From assembly GCA_945874855.1 (NCBI GenBank), contig CAMCIP010000017.1, positions 1 to 17,622 on the forward strand: a stretch of DNA of 17,622 nt, read 5' to 3'. The translations under genes and the position numbers were made by a program. The stretch is from Brevundimonas vancanneytii. GTDB lineage: Bacteria; Pseudomonadota; Alphaproteobacteria; Caulobacterales; Caulobacteraceae. Within the stretch, counting starts at the first letter, position 1. Each line of letters starts with the position of its first letter. The notes below the pieces were generated by a model that had not been told where the DNA came from, made no database searches, and saw only the letters and a program-made list of their open reading frames with translations. Shown here one piece after another: positions 8,803-16,385 of this stretch.

Positions 8803-9105
8803 ATGGGCCTGCACGAGCTCGGACGCATCGACGAGGTCATCCACGGCCGCCTGCGGCTGGGGATCATGGTCTATCTGGCCGATGTCGAGGCGGCGGACTT
8901 CACCGAGCTGAAGACCGTGCTGGAGGCCACCCAGGGCAATCTGTCGGTCCATCTGAAGAAGCTGGAGGAGGCCGGCTATGTCGCTATCGCCAAGAGCTTC
9001 GTGAACAACAAGCCCCTGACCCGCGTCTCCATCACCCCTGCCGGCCGCACCGCCTTCGCGGCGTATCTGGAGGCATTGGGCGGTCTGATCGGGGGCCGGG
9101 GGTGA
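8803..9105 (+). CDS. Small winged-helix transcriptional regulator
   Basis: This 100-residue protein is a single winged-helix DNA-binding domain of the MarR/ArsR-like type often annotated as HTH_34. It opens with a helix (IDEVIHGRLRLGIMVYLAD, ~9-27). The core turn-recognition region is DFTELKTVLEATQGNLSVHLKKLEEAGYV (~32-60), where LSVHLKKLE resembles a recognition helix. The wing is AIAKSFVNNKPLTRVSITPAGR (~61-82). There is no effector domain and no cysteine, so ligand or redox sensing would need a partner. It starts 7 bases after the membrane-protein stop with only weak ribosome-binding bases (CAGG), which suggests coupled translation. Its TGA (9103-9105) overlaps the GTG of folP as GTGA. Likely targets are its own module, perhaps through the inverted repeat at 6828-6842. 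Confidence 0.87.
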   Translation: MGLHELGRIDEVIHGRLRLGIMVYLADVEAADFTELKTVLEATQGNLSVHLKKLEEAGYVAIAKSFVNNKPLTRVSITPAGRTAFAAYLEALGGLIGGRG

Positions 9106-9911
9106 GCGGCCGGCCCCGCGTCATGGGCATCGTCAACGTCACGCCGGACAGCTTCTCCGACGGCGGGCGGCTGGGCTCGGTGGCGGCGGCGGTGGCGCAC
9201 GGGCTGAGGCTGGTCGACCGGGGCGCGGACCTGCTGGACATCGGCGGCGAGAGCACCCGGCCGGGGGCCGATCCCGTCTCCGAGGCCGAGGAGATCGGCC
9301 GGGTCATCCCCGTGATCGCGGCCCTGCGCGCGGCCTGGGACGGGCCGATCAGCGTGGACACGATGAAGCCGGCGGTCGCCCGCGCCGCCGTCGCGGCCGG
9401 GGCCACGATGTGGAACGACGTCACCGCCCTGACCTTTTCGCCGGACGCCCCCGCCGTCGCCGCCGAACTGGGCTGCGATGTGGTGCTGATGCACATGCAG
9501 GGCGCGCCGCGCACCATGCAGGCTGATCCCCGCTACGACGACGTGGTGGCCGAGGTGCGCGACGCCCTGCTGGCCCGGGCGGCGGCGGCCATGGCGGCGG
9601 GCGTGGCGCGCGACCGGATCCGGCTGGATCCCGGCATCGGCTTCGGCAAGACGGCGGCGCACAACCTGGCCCTGACCGCGCGCCTCGACACCCTGGTCGC
9701 GACCGGCTTCCCCGTCCTGTACGGGGCCAGCCGCAAGCGGCTGATCCAGGCGGTCGATCCGACCGCCACCGACGCCGCTGACCGGCTGGGCGGCTCGCTG
9801 GCCCTCGCTGTCGAGGCGGCCCGGCGGGGCGTCACGATCGTCCGCGTCCACGACGTGCGCGAGACCGTCCAGGCGCTGGCGATGCAGGCGGCGCTCGCCG
9901 CCGCGCCCTGA
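9102..9911 (+). CDS. folP: Dihydropteroate synthase
   Basis: FolP condenses 6-hydroxymethyl-7,8-dihydropterin diphosphate with p-aminobenzoate to make dihydropteroate in folate synthesis; it is the sulfonamide target. The 269-residue TIM barrel shows the pterin/diphosphate loop NVTPDSFSDGG (12-22), the second loop GGESTRPG (48-55), SVDT (84-87), ND (105-106), the DPGIGFGK block (176-183), SRK (210-212) and the C-terminal RVHD (248-251). Length is normal. The start is GTG 9102, which overlaps the regulator's stop codon. This gives a compact N terminus that begins only a few residues before the first strand. In E. coli folP directly follows ftsH; here three genes lie between them. It shares the plus-strand run with sugE and thiD. 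Confidence 0.96.
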   Translation: MSGRPRVMGIVNVTPDSFSDGGRLGSVAAAVAHGLRLVDRGADLLDIGGESTRPGADPVSEAEEIGRVIPVIAALRAAWDGPISVDTMKPAVARAAVAAGATMWNDVTALTFSPDAPAVAAELGCDVVLMHMQGAPRTMQADPRYDDVVAEVRDALLARAAAAMAAGVARDRIRLDPGIGFGKTAAHNLALTARLDTLVATGFPVLYGASRKRLIQAVDPTATDAADRLGGSLALAVEAARRGVTIVRVHDVRETVQALAMQAALAAAP

Positions 9912-9966
9912 GCCTGCGGGACGCCGACGGCTTGCCCCCCGCGCCTGCCTGTCCCATCTGGGCCGG

Positions 9967-10293
9967 ATGAACCCCTGGCTCGCCCTGATCATCGCCGGAC
10001 TGCTGGAAGTGGCCTGGGCCTCCGGGTTCAAATTCGTCGGTCCGCAGCGACCGGTGGTCTCGCTGCTGGTCGGCTTCACCATGATCGCCAGCTTCTGGTT
10101 CCTGTGGCTGGCGACACAGAAGCTGCCGATCGGCACGGCCTATGCCATCTGGACCGGCATCGGCGCGGTGGGCGCGGCCTCGGTCGGTATCCTGCTGTAC
10201 GATGAGCCCGCCACGGCCCTGCGGATCGTCTGCATCGTCCTGATCGTGGCCGGCATCGTCGGGCTCAAGCTGTTCTCCGGGGCCCCGGCGTGA
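9967..10293 (+). CDS. sugE: SMR-family exporter, SugE/Gdx type
   Basis: This is a 108-residue four-helix small multidrug resistance protein. These work as antiparallel dimers that exchange protons for cations. The sequence follows the SugE/Gdx branch, which exports guanidinium and some quaternary ammonium compounds: LIIAGLLEVAWASGFK with the essential Glu14, the helix-2 stretch ASFWFLWLATQKLPIGTAYAIWTGIGAVGAA, and the last helix IVLIVAGIVGLKLF. Membrane segments are ~3-21, 33-51, 58-77 and ~85-103. No guanidine riboswitch is evident in the 55 bases upstream, and the ribosome-binding site is weak. The stop codon (10291-10293) overlaps the GTG start of thiD, so the two are probably translated together. 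No functional link between them is obvious. Confidence 0.92.
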   Translation: MNPWLALIIAGLLEVAWASGFKFVGPQRPVVSLLVGFTMIASFWFLWLATQKLPIGTAYAIWTGIGAVGAASVGILLYDEPATALRIVCIVLIVAGIVGLKLFSGAPA

Positions 10294-11147
10294 CCGGCGC
10301 GGACGGGGAACGCGCTCAGGCCGCGAGGCTCCGCGAGCCGGGCGGCAGCGCGCCCAGGGGAAGGGTCCTGATCATCGCCGGCTCGGATTCCGGCGGCGGG
10401 GCGGGGCTTCAGGCGGACCTCAAGACCGTGACGCTGCTGGGCGGCTATGCGGCGACCGCCGTCACCGCCATCACGGTGCAGAACACCCTCGGCGTCCACG
10501 GCGTCCACCCTCTGCCGGTGGAGTTGATCGCCGCCCAGGCCGACGCCGTCCTGGACGACATCGGCGCCGATGCGGTCAAGACCGGCATGCTGGGCTCGGT
10601 CCAGGTGGTGGAGACCGTCGCCGCCATCCTGGACCGCGCCGGAGTCCCCGCGGTCGTCGACCCCGTCATGGTGGCCAAGGGCGGCCATCCCCTGCTGCCG
10701 GTCGAGGCCATGCAGGCCGTGCGGACCCTGATGGTCCCCCGCGCCGCCCTCCTGACCCCCAATGCGCCCGAGGCCGAGGCCCTGACCGGGATCGCGGTTC
10801 CCGACCTGGACGGCCAGCGCCGCGCCGGCGAGGCCATCCTGCGGATGGGTGCCCGCGCCGTCCTGATGAAGGGCGGCCATGTGCCGGGCGAGACGGTGAT
10901 CGACCTCCTGCTGACGTCCTCGGGCGAGACCCTGCTGGAAGGCCCCCGGACCGAGACCCGCCACACCCACGGCACCGGCTGCACCCTGGCCAGCGCCTGC
11001 GCCGCAGGTCTGGCGCGGGGTCTGCCGCTGGAAATCGCGGTGGCCGAGGCCTGGGCCTATGTGGCCGAGGCCATCCGTCGCGCGCCGGCCCTCGGCGCGG
11101 GCCACGGCCCCATCGACCACGGCTGGCCGCTGCGGCCGCGCGACTGA
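10290..11147 (+). CDS. thiD: Hydroxymethylpyrimidine (phosphate) kinase
   Basis: ThiD phosphorylates HMP and HMP-phosphate to the diphosphate used by ThiE in thiamine synthesis. The 285-residue ribokinase-fold protein shows GSDSGGGAGLQADLKT (31-46), KTGML (97-101), DPVM (124-127), TPN (156-158), KGGH (194-197) and the anion-hole/catalytic block HTHGTGCTLASA (225 onward). GTG 10290 overlaps the sugE stop. It gives about 24 residues (Arg/Gly/Ala/Pro-rich) ahead of the first strand RVLIIAGSDSGG, longer than usual for the family. No good internal start exists before the core, so the extension is probably real. No ThiE domain is fused. The enzyme should be active since all motifs are intact. Confidence 0.95.
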   Translation: MTGADGERAQAARLREPGGSAPRGRVLIIAGSDSGGGAGLQADLKTVTLLGGYAATAVTAITVQNTLGVHGVHPLPVELIAAQADAVLDDIGADAVKTGMLGSVQVVETVAAILDRAGVPAVVDPVMVAKGGHPLLPVEAMQAVRTLMVPRAALLTPNAPEAEALTGIAVPDLDGQRRAGEAILRMGARAVLMKGGHVPGETVIDLLLTSSGETLLEGPRTETRHTHGTGCTLASACAAGLARGLPLEIAVAEAWAYVAEAIRRAPALGAGHGPIDHGWPLRPRD

Positions 11148-11209
11148 AGGTCTGGACGCGCGCCCGTTTCGGGAGGACGGTGGGCGCCCAAACTTCCGGA
11201 GGGTCTCCC

Positions 11210-11677
11210 ATGCGCACCGTGATCGCCGCCGCCGTCGTCGCCCTGGCCTGCACCGCCGTGGCCGCCGACGCCCAAGATCCCGTCCAGGTCAGCGCCGCCG
11301 AGGTGGTCGCCGCCCGCAAGGCCGCCATGGCCCTGTCGGGCGCGGCCATGGGCGGGTTCAAGGCCACCATCGACGCCGGCGGTCCGGTGCGGACCCAGGC
11401 CTTTCCCGCCGGCGCCGTGGCCCGCTGGGCCGCCGCCGTGCCGGGCATGTTCCCCGCCGGCACCGGCCAGGACGCCCTCGGCGCCGAGGCCACGGACGCG
11501 AAGGCGGTGATCTGGACCCAGCGCGCCGATTTCGACGCCAGGGCGGCGACCTTCGCGGCCGAGGCCGGCAAGCTGGCGCAGCTGGCCCAGGCCGACGACG
11601 CAGCCGGCTTCGCCGCCCAGTGGGCCGTGGTCCGCGCCTCCTGCCAGTCCTGCCACGCGGTCTACAAGGCCGACTGA
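11210..11677 (+). CDS. Class II (c'-type/c-556-like) cytochrome c
   Basis: This 155-residue periplasmic protein has a signal peptide at 1-21 (cleavage near VAADA) and the haem-attachment motif CQSCH at 145-149, ten residues from the C terminus. That placement is the hallmark of class II cytochromes, which are four-helix bundles. The segment AARKAAMALSG at ~34-44 gives Met40 as a candidate axial ligand, as in low-spin c-556; true c' proteins lack it. Helices are visible at ~29-52, 61-80, 98-128 and 133-152. The role may be electron transfer or binding of small gases; the sequence does not settle which. GGAGGG at 11198-11203, 6 bases before ATG 11210, and the intact signal peptide fix the start. 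The stop faces the end of the OPT gene with only 10 bases between. Confidence 0.9.
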   Translation: MRTVIAAAVVALACTAVAADAQDPVQVSAAEVVAARKAAMALSGAAMGGFKATIDAGGPVRTQAFPAGAVARWAAAVPGMFPAGTGQDALGAEATDAKAVIWTQRADFDARAATFAAEAGKLAQLAQADDAAGFAAQWAVVRASCQSCHAVYKAD

Positions 11678-11687
11678 CCGCCCCGGA

Positions 11688-13736
11688 TCAGACCCTGGCC
11701 GACCGGCTGCGCACCCAGGCATAGAGGGCCACGGTCAGCACGGCGAAGGCCGCGATGCCCGCGGTCATGGCCGGCCAGGTCGAGCCTTCGGGCAGCATGG
11801 CGAAGGGTGCCTCGTTCTCGGTCGAGACGATGACCCCGGCGGTCATGACCAGGAACAGGCTCTCGCCCACGATCAGGCCGCTGGCCAGCAGCACGCCCAT
11901 CCGGCGGCCCACATCGGCGAAGCGCGTGGTCTTGATCGCCTTGTCGTACAGCCAGCCGCACACCGCCCCGATCACCAGCATCGTGGTCACCGCCGCGGGC
12001 AGGTAGAAGCCGATGCCGACGGCCAGCGGCGGCAGCTTCATCCGGCCCCTGGTGGCACGGCCGAGCACGGCGTCGAGGAGGATCACCGCGACGCCGATCA
12101 CGGCGCCGATGGCGATCAGGTCCCAGCGCAGGCCGCCCTCGATCACCCCCTTGGCCAGGGCCGAGATCAGGGTCGCCTGGGGCGCGGCCAGCGGCTCGTC
12201 GGCGATGCCCGCCGGCCCGCCCTCGAAGCCGAAGGCATCGTTCAGCAGGTTGAGAATGATCGGGATCACAATGGCCCCGGCGATCACTCCCACGATCAGC
12301 GCCGTCTGCTGGCGCCAGGGCGTGGCCTGGACCAGCTGGCCGGTCTTGAGGTCCTGAAGGTTGTCATTGGCGATCACGGCCACGGCGAAGACCACCGCCG
12401 TCACGATCAGGGCGAAGGCCACCACCGACGGATCGGCCGGCACGCCCGCCAGCGCCAGCACACCCAGCATCAGCAGGGCGGCGATGACGATGGCCAGGAT
12501 GCCCACGCCCGACACCGGGCTGTTGGACGAGCCGATCAGCCCGGCCATGTAGCCGCAGATGGCCGCCACGGCGAAACCGATGACCACCACATAGACCAGC
12601 CCCCCGCCGACCAGCAGGGCCGTCGATCCGGCCAGGGTCGGATTGCCCTGGGCGAACCAGCCCAGCAGGCCGGCGATGCCGACCAGACAGGCCAGCGACA
12701 GCCCCGCCACGAGGGTGATCGGAATGTCCTGCTCGGTACGGTCCAGCACCTCGCCCGCATTGCGCCGCCGGTTGGCCGCAAGCGCCGACGTCAGGCCACC
12801 GATCAGCGGCCCGGCCAGCTTGATCAGGGTCCAGATGGCGGCCACGCCGATGACGCCGGCCCCCATGAAGCGGACCTCGCGCCGCCAGACGGTGCCGGCC
12901 AGTTCCTCGGCGGCCGCGCCCGGCTCGAGGGTGGTCGCTATGGACGGAATGCCGTTGGCGGTCAGCCAGGCGATGGTGTCCGGCGACGTCAGGATCGGCA
13001 CGGCAATGCCCCAGGCCAGCAACAGGCCGAACGCCTGCGCCAGACCCACGGCCAGGCCGATCAGGTGACCTGCGCCCAGCAGGGCGAACTGCATGCCGAA
13101 GCCCATGCCCGTGGCCCCGCCGCCCAGCGACGCCGGCAGTTTGATGAATTTCGCCGCCTCGCCCGCGAACACCCGACCCGCGACCAGCAGGGCATAGCCC
13201 GCCGACACGACCGCGCCGGTGATCACGACCCACAGCCCCGCCGCATTCTCGCGCACCGCGCTTTCGGTCTGGGCGGCGCCGCGCGAGCCGACGGTCAGCA
13301 CTTCGGCCGCCGCCACCCCTTCGGGGTAGGGCAGGCCGCCGTCGACGACCAGGGCCCGCCGCAGGGGGATGGAGAAGGTCACGCCCAGCACGCCGCCGAA
13401 GACGCAGATCAGCACCGATTCCCAGAACGGGAACTCCAGCCACCAGCCGACCATGACCAGGCCGGGCAGGACGAAGATGATCGAACTCATCGCCCCGCCG
13501 ACCGAGGCCACGGTCTGGACCGTCATATTCTCCCAGATGGTCGAGGTCCTGAAGCCGCGCAGGATGGCCATGGAGATGACCGCCGCCGGAATGGCCGAGG
13601 CAAAGGTCAGGCCGACCTTCAGCCCCAGATAGGTGTTGGCCGCCGTGAACACGACCGCCAGCAGGCAGCCCAGAACCAGCGCCCGAGCCGTCAGCTCTAT
13701 GCGGCGACCGCCCTCGGGGCGCGGCGTATCGGTCAT
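11688..13736 (-). CDS. OPT-family oligopeptide/metal-chelate transporter
   Basis: This is a 682-residue inner-membrane transporter of the OPT family, proton-coupled importers of oligopeptides or metal-siderophore conjugates. The bacterial branch is poorly characterised. The start region TARALVLGCLLAVVFTAANTYLGLKVGLTFASAIPAA (~16-51) and the stretch ENMTVQTVASVGGAMSS (~69-85) are typical. About fifteen hydrophobic helices are visible, and the loop GFAVAAICGYMAGLIGSSNSPVSGVG also fits the family. ATG 13736 has GGGAG (complement of 13745-13749) 8 bases upstream. It lies 72 bases downstream of the glycosyltransferase gene on the same strand and could be the last gene of the PAP2-GT39-OPT run. The substrate cannot be told from the sequence. 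Confidence 0.93.
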   Translation of the reverse strand: MTDTPRPEGGRRIELTARALVLGCLLAVVFTAANTYLGLKVGLTFASAIPAAVISMAILRGFRTSTIWENMTVQTVASVGGAMSSIIFVLPGLVMVGWWLEFPFWESVLICVFGGVLGVTFSIPLRRALVVDGGLPYPEGVAAAEVLTVGSRGAAQTESAVRENAAGLWVVITGAVVSAGYALLVAGRVFAGEAAKFIKLPASLGGGATGMGFGMQFALLGAGHLIGLAVGLAQAFGLLLAWGIAVPILTSPDTIAWLTANGIPSIATTLEPGAAAEELAGTVWRREVRFMGAGVIGVAAIWTLIKLAGPLIGGLTSALAANRRRNAGEVLDRTEQDIPITLVAGLSLACLVGIAGLLGWFAQGNPTLAGSTALLVGGGLVYVVVIGFAVAAICGYMAGLIGSSNSPVSGVGILAIVIAALLMLGVLALAGVPADPSVVAFALIVTAVVFAVAVIANDNLQDLKTGQLVQATPWRQQTALIVGVIAGAIVIPIILNLLNDAFGFEGGPAGIADEPLAAPQATLISALAKGVIEGGLRWDLIAIGAVIGVAVILLDAVLGRATRGRMKLPPLAVGIGFYLPAAVTTMLVIGAVCGWLYDKAIKTTRFADVGRRMGVLLASGLIVGESLFLVMTAGVIVSTENEAPFAMLPEGSTWPAMTAGIAAFAVLTVALYAWVRSRSARV

Positions 13737-13808
13737 GCTCGGAACTCCCTCTCCCGTTCGGCCGCGACGTAAGCGCGACCGGATCGAAAGGGCAATGGCG
13801 TTCGTCGT

Positions 13809-15272
13809 CTAGGGACAGTCGGCCGGCCGGCTTACCGGTCCGCGCGGCCCCTCCAGCCGGAACAGCCAGACCGCGCGCGTCTCGCCCGGACCCGCCGGAA
13901 CCTCGACCCGGCCGCGCGGCGTGACCCGGTCATAGGCTTGGCCGAAGCGGGCCGGGTCGGCGCAGGCGGCCAACGCCAGTACCGGCCCGACCTCACGCCC
14001 GGTCAGGGGCACGGTCATCTGGAAATGGTCGTCCGGCACCCCTCCGGGCCCCGGCCAGGCCAGCACGGGCAGGCTCGCCGACCGGGCATAGTAGCTCATG
14101 GCCGCCGCCTCGCGTCGCCGCTCGGTCACGATGGCCACCGCGCCCTCGGCCCGCGCCGCCCGCGCCACCGCCGCGCCCAGGTCGGCCCAGCCCATCACCG
14201 AGGCCTGCGGCGTCTGGCCGGCGAGGGTCGCCTCGCGTGCGTTCACATCGATCCAGAACAGCAGGGCCTGCAGCACCGCGCCCGCCGCCAGCCCGCCGAT
14301 CAGCCAGGTCCTCCGGTTCGACGTCGCCAGATGGGCGGAGCCGAGGACAAAGGTCGCGATCAGCGCCGTCGCGGCCCAGTTGCCATGCGCCCGGGTCAGG
14401 AAGGCCACGCCCGTGACCGCCAGCAGGACCGGCAGGCTGAAGGCCAGCAGCAGACGCGTCTCCGCCGTGCGCGGCCGCAGCGCCGCCAGGACCAGTCCCG
14501 CCAGGACCACCGGCCCGGCCAGGGCGAACTGGGCCGCCAGAAACGCAAGCCCCTCGGTCAGGCCCGGCGTCAGACCGCCGCCCGTGGCGTTGTCGGCCGT
14601 GTGGCGCAGGGTCGCCCCGCCATGCTCCAGGTTCCAGAGAAGATTGGGGATCAGGGCGGTCGATCCCACGGCCAGGGCGATCCAGAGATCCGGCCTTCGC
14701 ACCAGCCGTCGTGTTTCGACGTCGACGATGGCCGCGACCGCCAACCCTCCGAGGAAATAGAGCATGGCGTATTTCGACAGCAGCCCCAGGCCCAGGGCGG
14801 CCGCCAGCAGGACCAGCCAGCCGCGCCCGCCCCCGGCCCTCAACCGCACCAGGGCGAGCAGGGCCAGGGCCCAGAACAGCAGCAGCGGCACGTCGGTCGA
14901 CATCAGCCGGGCCGAGAACGCGGCCCCCGGGGCCAGAAGGGCCGCGAGGCCCGCCCAGACACCGGCCCGCGCGCCGAACAGGGTCGCGCCGATGCCGAAG
15001 GTGGCCAGGGCTGTGCCGGCCCAGATCAGCGGCGCCGGCGACCGCACACAGGCCTCGCCCGAGCCGCACACCGGTTCGGCCAGGGCGATCAGCCAGGCGA
15101 CCATCGGCGGTTTGGAAAAATAGCCCCAGGCCGGCGTCTGCGCCCAGGCCCAGTACTGGGCCTCGTCATAGTGCAGGTCAGTCGCGGCAAGGCTCAGGAA
15201 CAGGAGGCGCAGCAGGGTCAGCGCCGCCGTCAGGCCGAGGAAGATCAGGACGGGAAGGCGGACGTCAGGCAA
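13809..15272 (-). CDS. GT39-family (ArnT/PMT-like) membrane glycosyltransferase
   Basis: This 487-residue polytopic enzyme transfers a sugar from a polyprenyl-phosphate donor to a lipid or protein on the periplasmic side, as ArnT does for lipid A. The first periplasmic loop has the GT39 acidic pair in HYDEAQYWAWA (D36, E37). It is followed by GYFSKPPMVAWLIAL (50-64), also typical. About ten or more membrane segments fill ~1-360, and the C-terminal ~120 residues form a soluble domain with ATVAR/AIVTERR-type strands. The start is inferred as TTG (complement of 15270-15272): an in-frame TAG lies three codons upstream and the next methionine falls after the catalytic loop. It follows PAP2 by 28 bases. 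Donor and acceptor are unknown; PAP2 next door makes lipid A or undecaprenyl-linked chemistry likely. Confidence 0.88.
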   Translation of the reverse strand: MPDVRLPVLIFLGLTAALTLLRLLFLSLAATDLHYDEAQYWAWAQTPAWGYFSKPPMVAWLIALAEPVCGSGEACVRSPAPLIWAGTALATFGIGATLFGARAGVWAGLAALLAPGAAFSARLMSTDVPLLLFWALALLALVRLRAGGGRGWLVLLAAALGLGLLSKYAMLYFLGGLAVAAIVDVETRRLVRRPDLWIALAVGSTALIPNLLWNLEHGGATLRHTADNATGGGLTPGLTEGLAFLAAQFALAGPVVLAGLVLAALRPRTAETRLLLAFSLPVLLAVTGVAFLTRAHGNWAATALIATFVLGSAHLATSNRRTWLIGGLAAGAVLQALLFWIDVNAREATLAGQTPQASVMGWADLGAAVARAARAEGAVAIVTERRREAAAMSYYARSASLPVLAWPGPGGVPDDHFQMTVPLTGREVGPVLALAACADPARFGQAYDRVTPRGRVEVPAGPGETRAVWLFRLEGPRGPVSRPADCP

Positions 15273-15300
15273 CGGACTCTAGAGGGCATCTTGAGCAAAC

Positions 15301-16128
15301 TCAGGCACCGGCCTCCAGCGGCCGCGTCGCGCGCCGCACCCGCAGCCGGCATTTCGCGGCGCCGGGGCTTTCGACCATCAGCCGCCACAGCGCCGCCATG
15401 ATCAGGGCCACCAGGGACCAAGACAGCAGGATGTCGGAGGCGAAATGCCCCCCGAACGCCAGCCGGTTCATCGACAGGGCGGCGGCATAGGCCAGCACCG
15501 GCCACAGCAGCCAGCGCCGCACGCCGGCGGGCAGGAGCACAAGCGCCGCGACCGTCCAGGCCGCCGAGGCCGCCTCGCCCGAGACGAAGGAGCAGTTGGC
15601 GTCGCAGAAGTCCGAGATGGCCCAGACGGGGACATAGGGGGCCTCGCCGCCGAAGGCTTCGAGGTGCACCGGCCGGGGCCGACCCCACAGGGCCTTGAGT
15701 GTGCCATTGACCAGCAGGCCCGGCCCGAGGGCCAGTCCGGCCAGCAGGAACCAGCCCTTGCGGGCCTCACGCGAAGTGAAGGGCCGCCCCCGCAGCGCCT
15801 GGCGCACCAGCACCCCGATCACCCCAAGCAGGGCCAGGCCCATGACCCAGGTCGAGCTCTTGCGCAGCGCCCTCAGCACCGGATCCTGCGACAGGGGAAA
15901 GCCGGCGCCAGCTTCATGGAAGGCTGCGCTGACGGCGAGGTCGACGCCTGGAAACAGCAGAAAATACGCGGTTAAGAGCAGAGTCGCCGCGAGCGCCAGG
16001 ATGGCGGGCTCTTCGACGCGGGCTCCTGCGGCGGCGGCAAGCCGGACGCGCGACCACGCCCGCCTGACGGCGCGGCGCGGGCGGTCGAGACGGAACGCGT
16101 CGGTAAAGTCAGGATGACCGGCCGTCAT
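15301..16128 (-). CDS. PAP2-family membrane phosphatase (lipid phosphatase-like)
   Basis: This 275-residue type 2 phosphatidic-acid-phosphatase protein probably removes phosphate from a membrane lipid (lipid A, phosphatidylglycerol-phosphate or undecaprenyl diphosphate) at the periplasmic face. Motif 1 is KALWGRPRP (145-153). Motif 2 is SFVSGEAAS (180-188), where the usual PSGH is SGE, with Glu185 in place of His. Motif 3 is NRLAFGGHFASD (221-232), with R222, the catalytic H228 and D232. Membrane segments are near 42-60, 94-110, 125-143, 190-205, 207-219 and 233-251. The frame is open far upstream, but ATG 16128 follows GGGGGAG closely and gives the best start; ATG 16158 is an alternative. 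It heads a likely operon with the GT39 gene. LytTR-type repeats lie upstream. Confidence 0.87.
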   Translation of the reverse strand: MTAGHPDFTDAFRLDRPRRAVRRAWSRVRLAAAAGARVEEPAILALAATLLLTAYFLLFPGVDLAVSAAFHEAGAGFPLSQDPVLRALRKSSTWVMGLALLGVIGVLVRQALRGRPFTSREARKGWFLLAGLALGPGLLVNGTLKALWGRPRPVHLEAFGGEAPYVPVWAISDFCDANCSFVSGEAASAAWTVAALVLLPAGVRRWLLWPVLAYAAALSMNRLAFGGHFASDILLSWSLVALIMAALWRLMVESPGAAKCRLRVRRATRPLEAGA

Positions 16129-16180
16129 GACTCCCCCAAGGCGGCGTTTGACCGACATGCCAGAGTCGGATGTCGCGACG

Positions 16181-16238
16181 GTTACGGTTCGGCGTCTGCG
16201 ACGTTGCGGTTCGACGCCGGTTCTGTTGCACCTCGTCA
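16181..16238 (+). repeat. Direct repeats with 22-base period upstream of PAP2
   Basis: GTTACGGTTCGGCG (16181-16194) and GTTGCGGTTCGACG (16203-16216) match at 12 of 14 positions with an exact 22-base offset. A weaker third copy, GTTGCACCTCGTCA (16225-16238), keeps the same offset and matches about 9 of 14. Each starts at a GTT, the invariant core of LytTR boxes, and 22 bases is two helical turns. They lie 53-110 bases before the PAP2 start. Their orientation is opposite to the gene, and the flanks fit the LytTR consensus less well than the pair at 16386-16415. Confidence 0.5.
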
Positions 16239-16385
16239 TGGGTCGGATGGTTGTTCGCGGGCTGCCCTTCCTTTCTCCGGGAAGAAGGGGCGTCATGCGT
16301 CGAAGCTCATGGGAAGGGTCGTCCGGCTGGCTGGCAGAAGTCCGGACTGTTGGCCTCTCCCGAGCAGGCCCGCTAACGGCTATGC

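Noticed and set aside
11678..11687. Shared bidirectional terminator between the cytochrome and OPT genes
   Set aside because: The 10-base gap and its flanks show no GC-rich hairpin with T tract on either strand.
13747..13756. CCCTCTCCCG upstream of the OPT gene
   Set aside because: Read on the minus strand it is simply a purine-rich ribosome-binding region at proper distance from the ATG; no second palindrome arm.
13938..15401. 487-codon plus-strand frame opposite the glycosyltransferase
   Set aside because: Gln/Arg/Gly-rich shadow of GT39 codons without any recognisable domain.
16198..16220. GGTTCGA resembling a tRNA T-loop
   Set aside because: No matching T stem, anticodon arm or acceptor stem nearby; it is part of the 22-base repeat.
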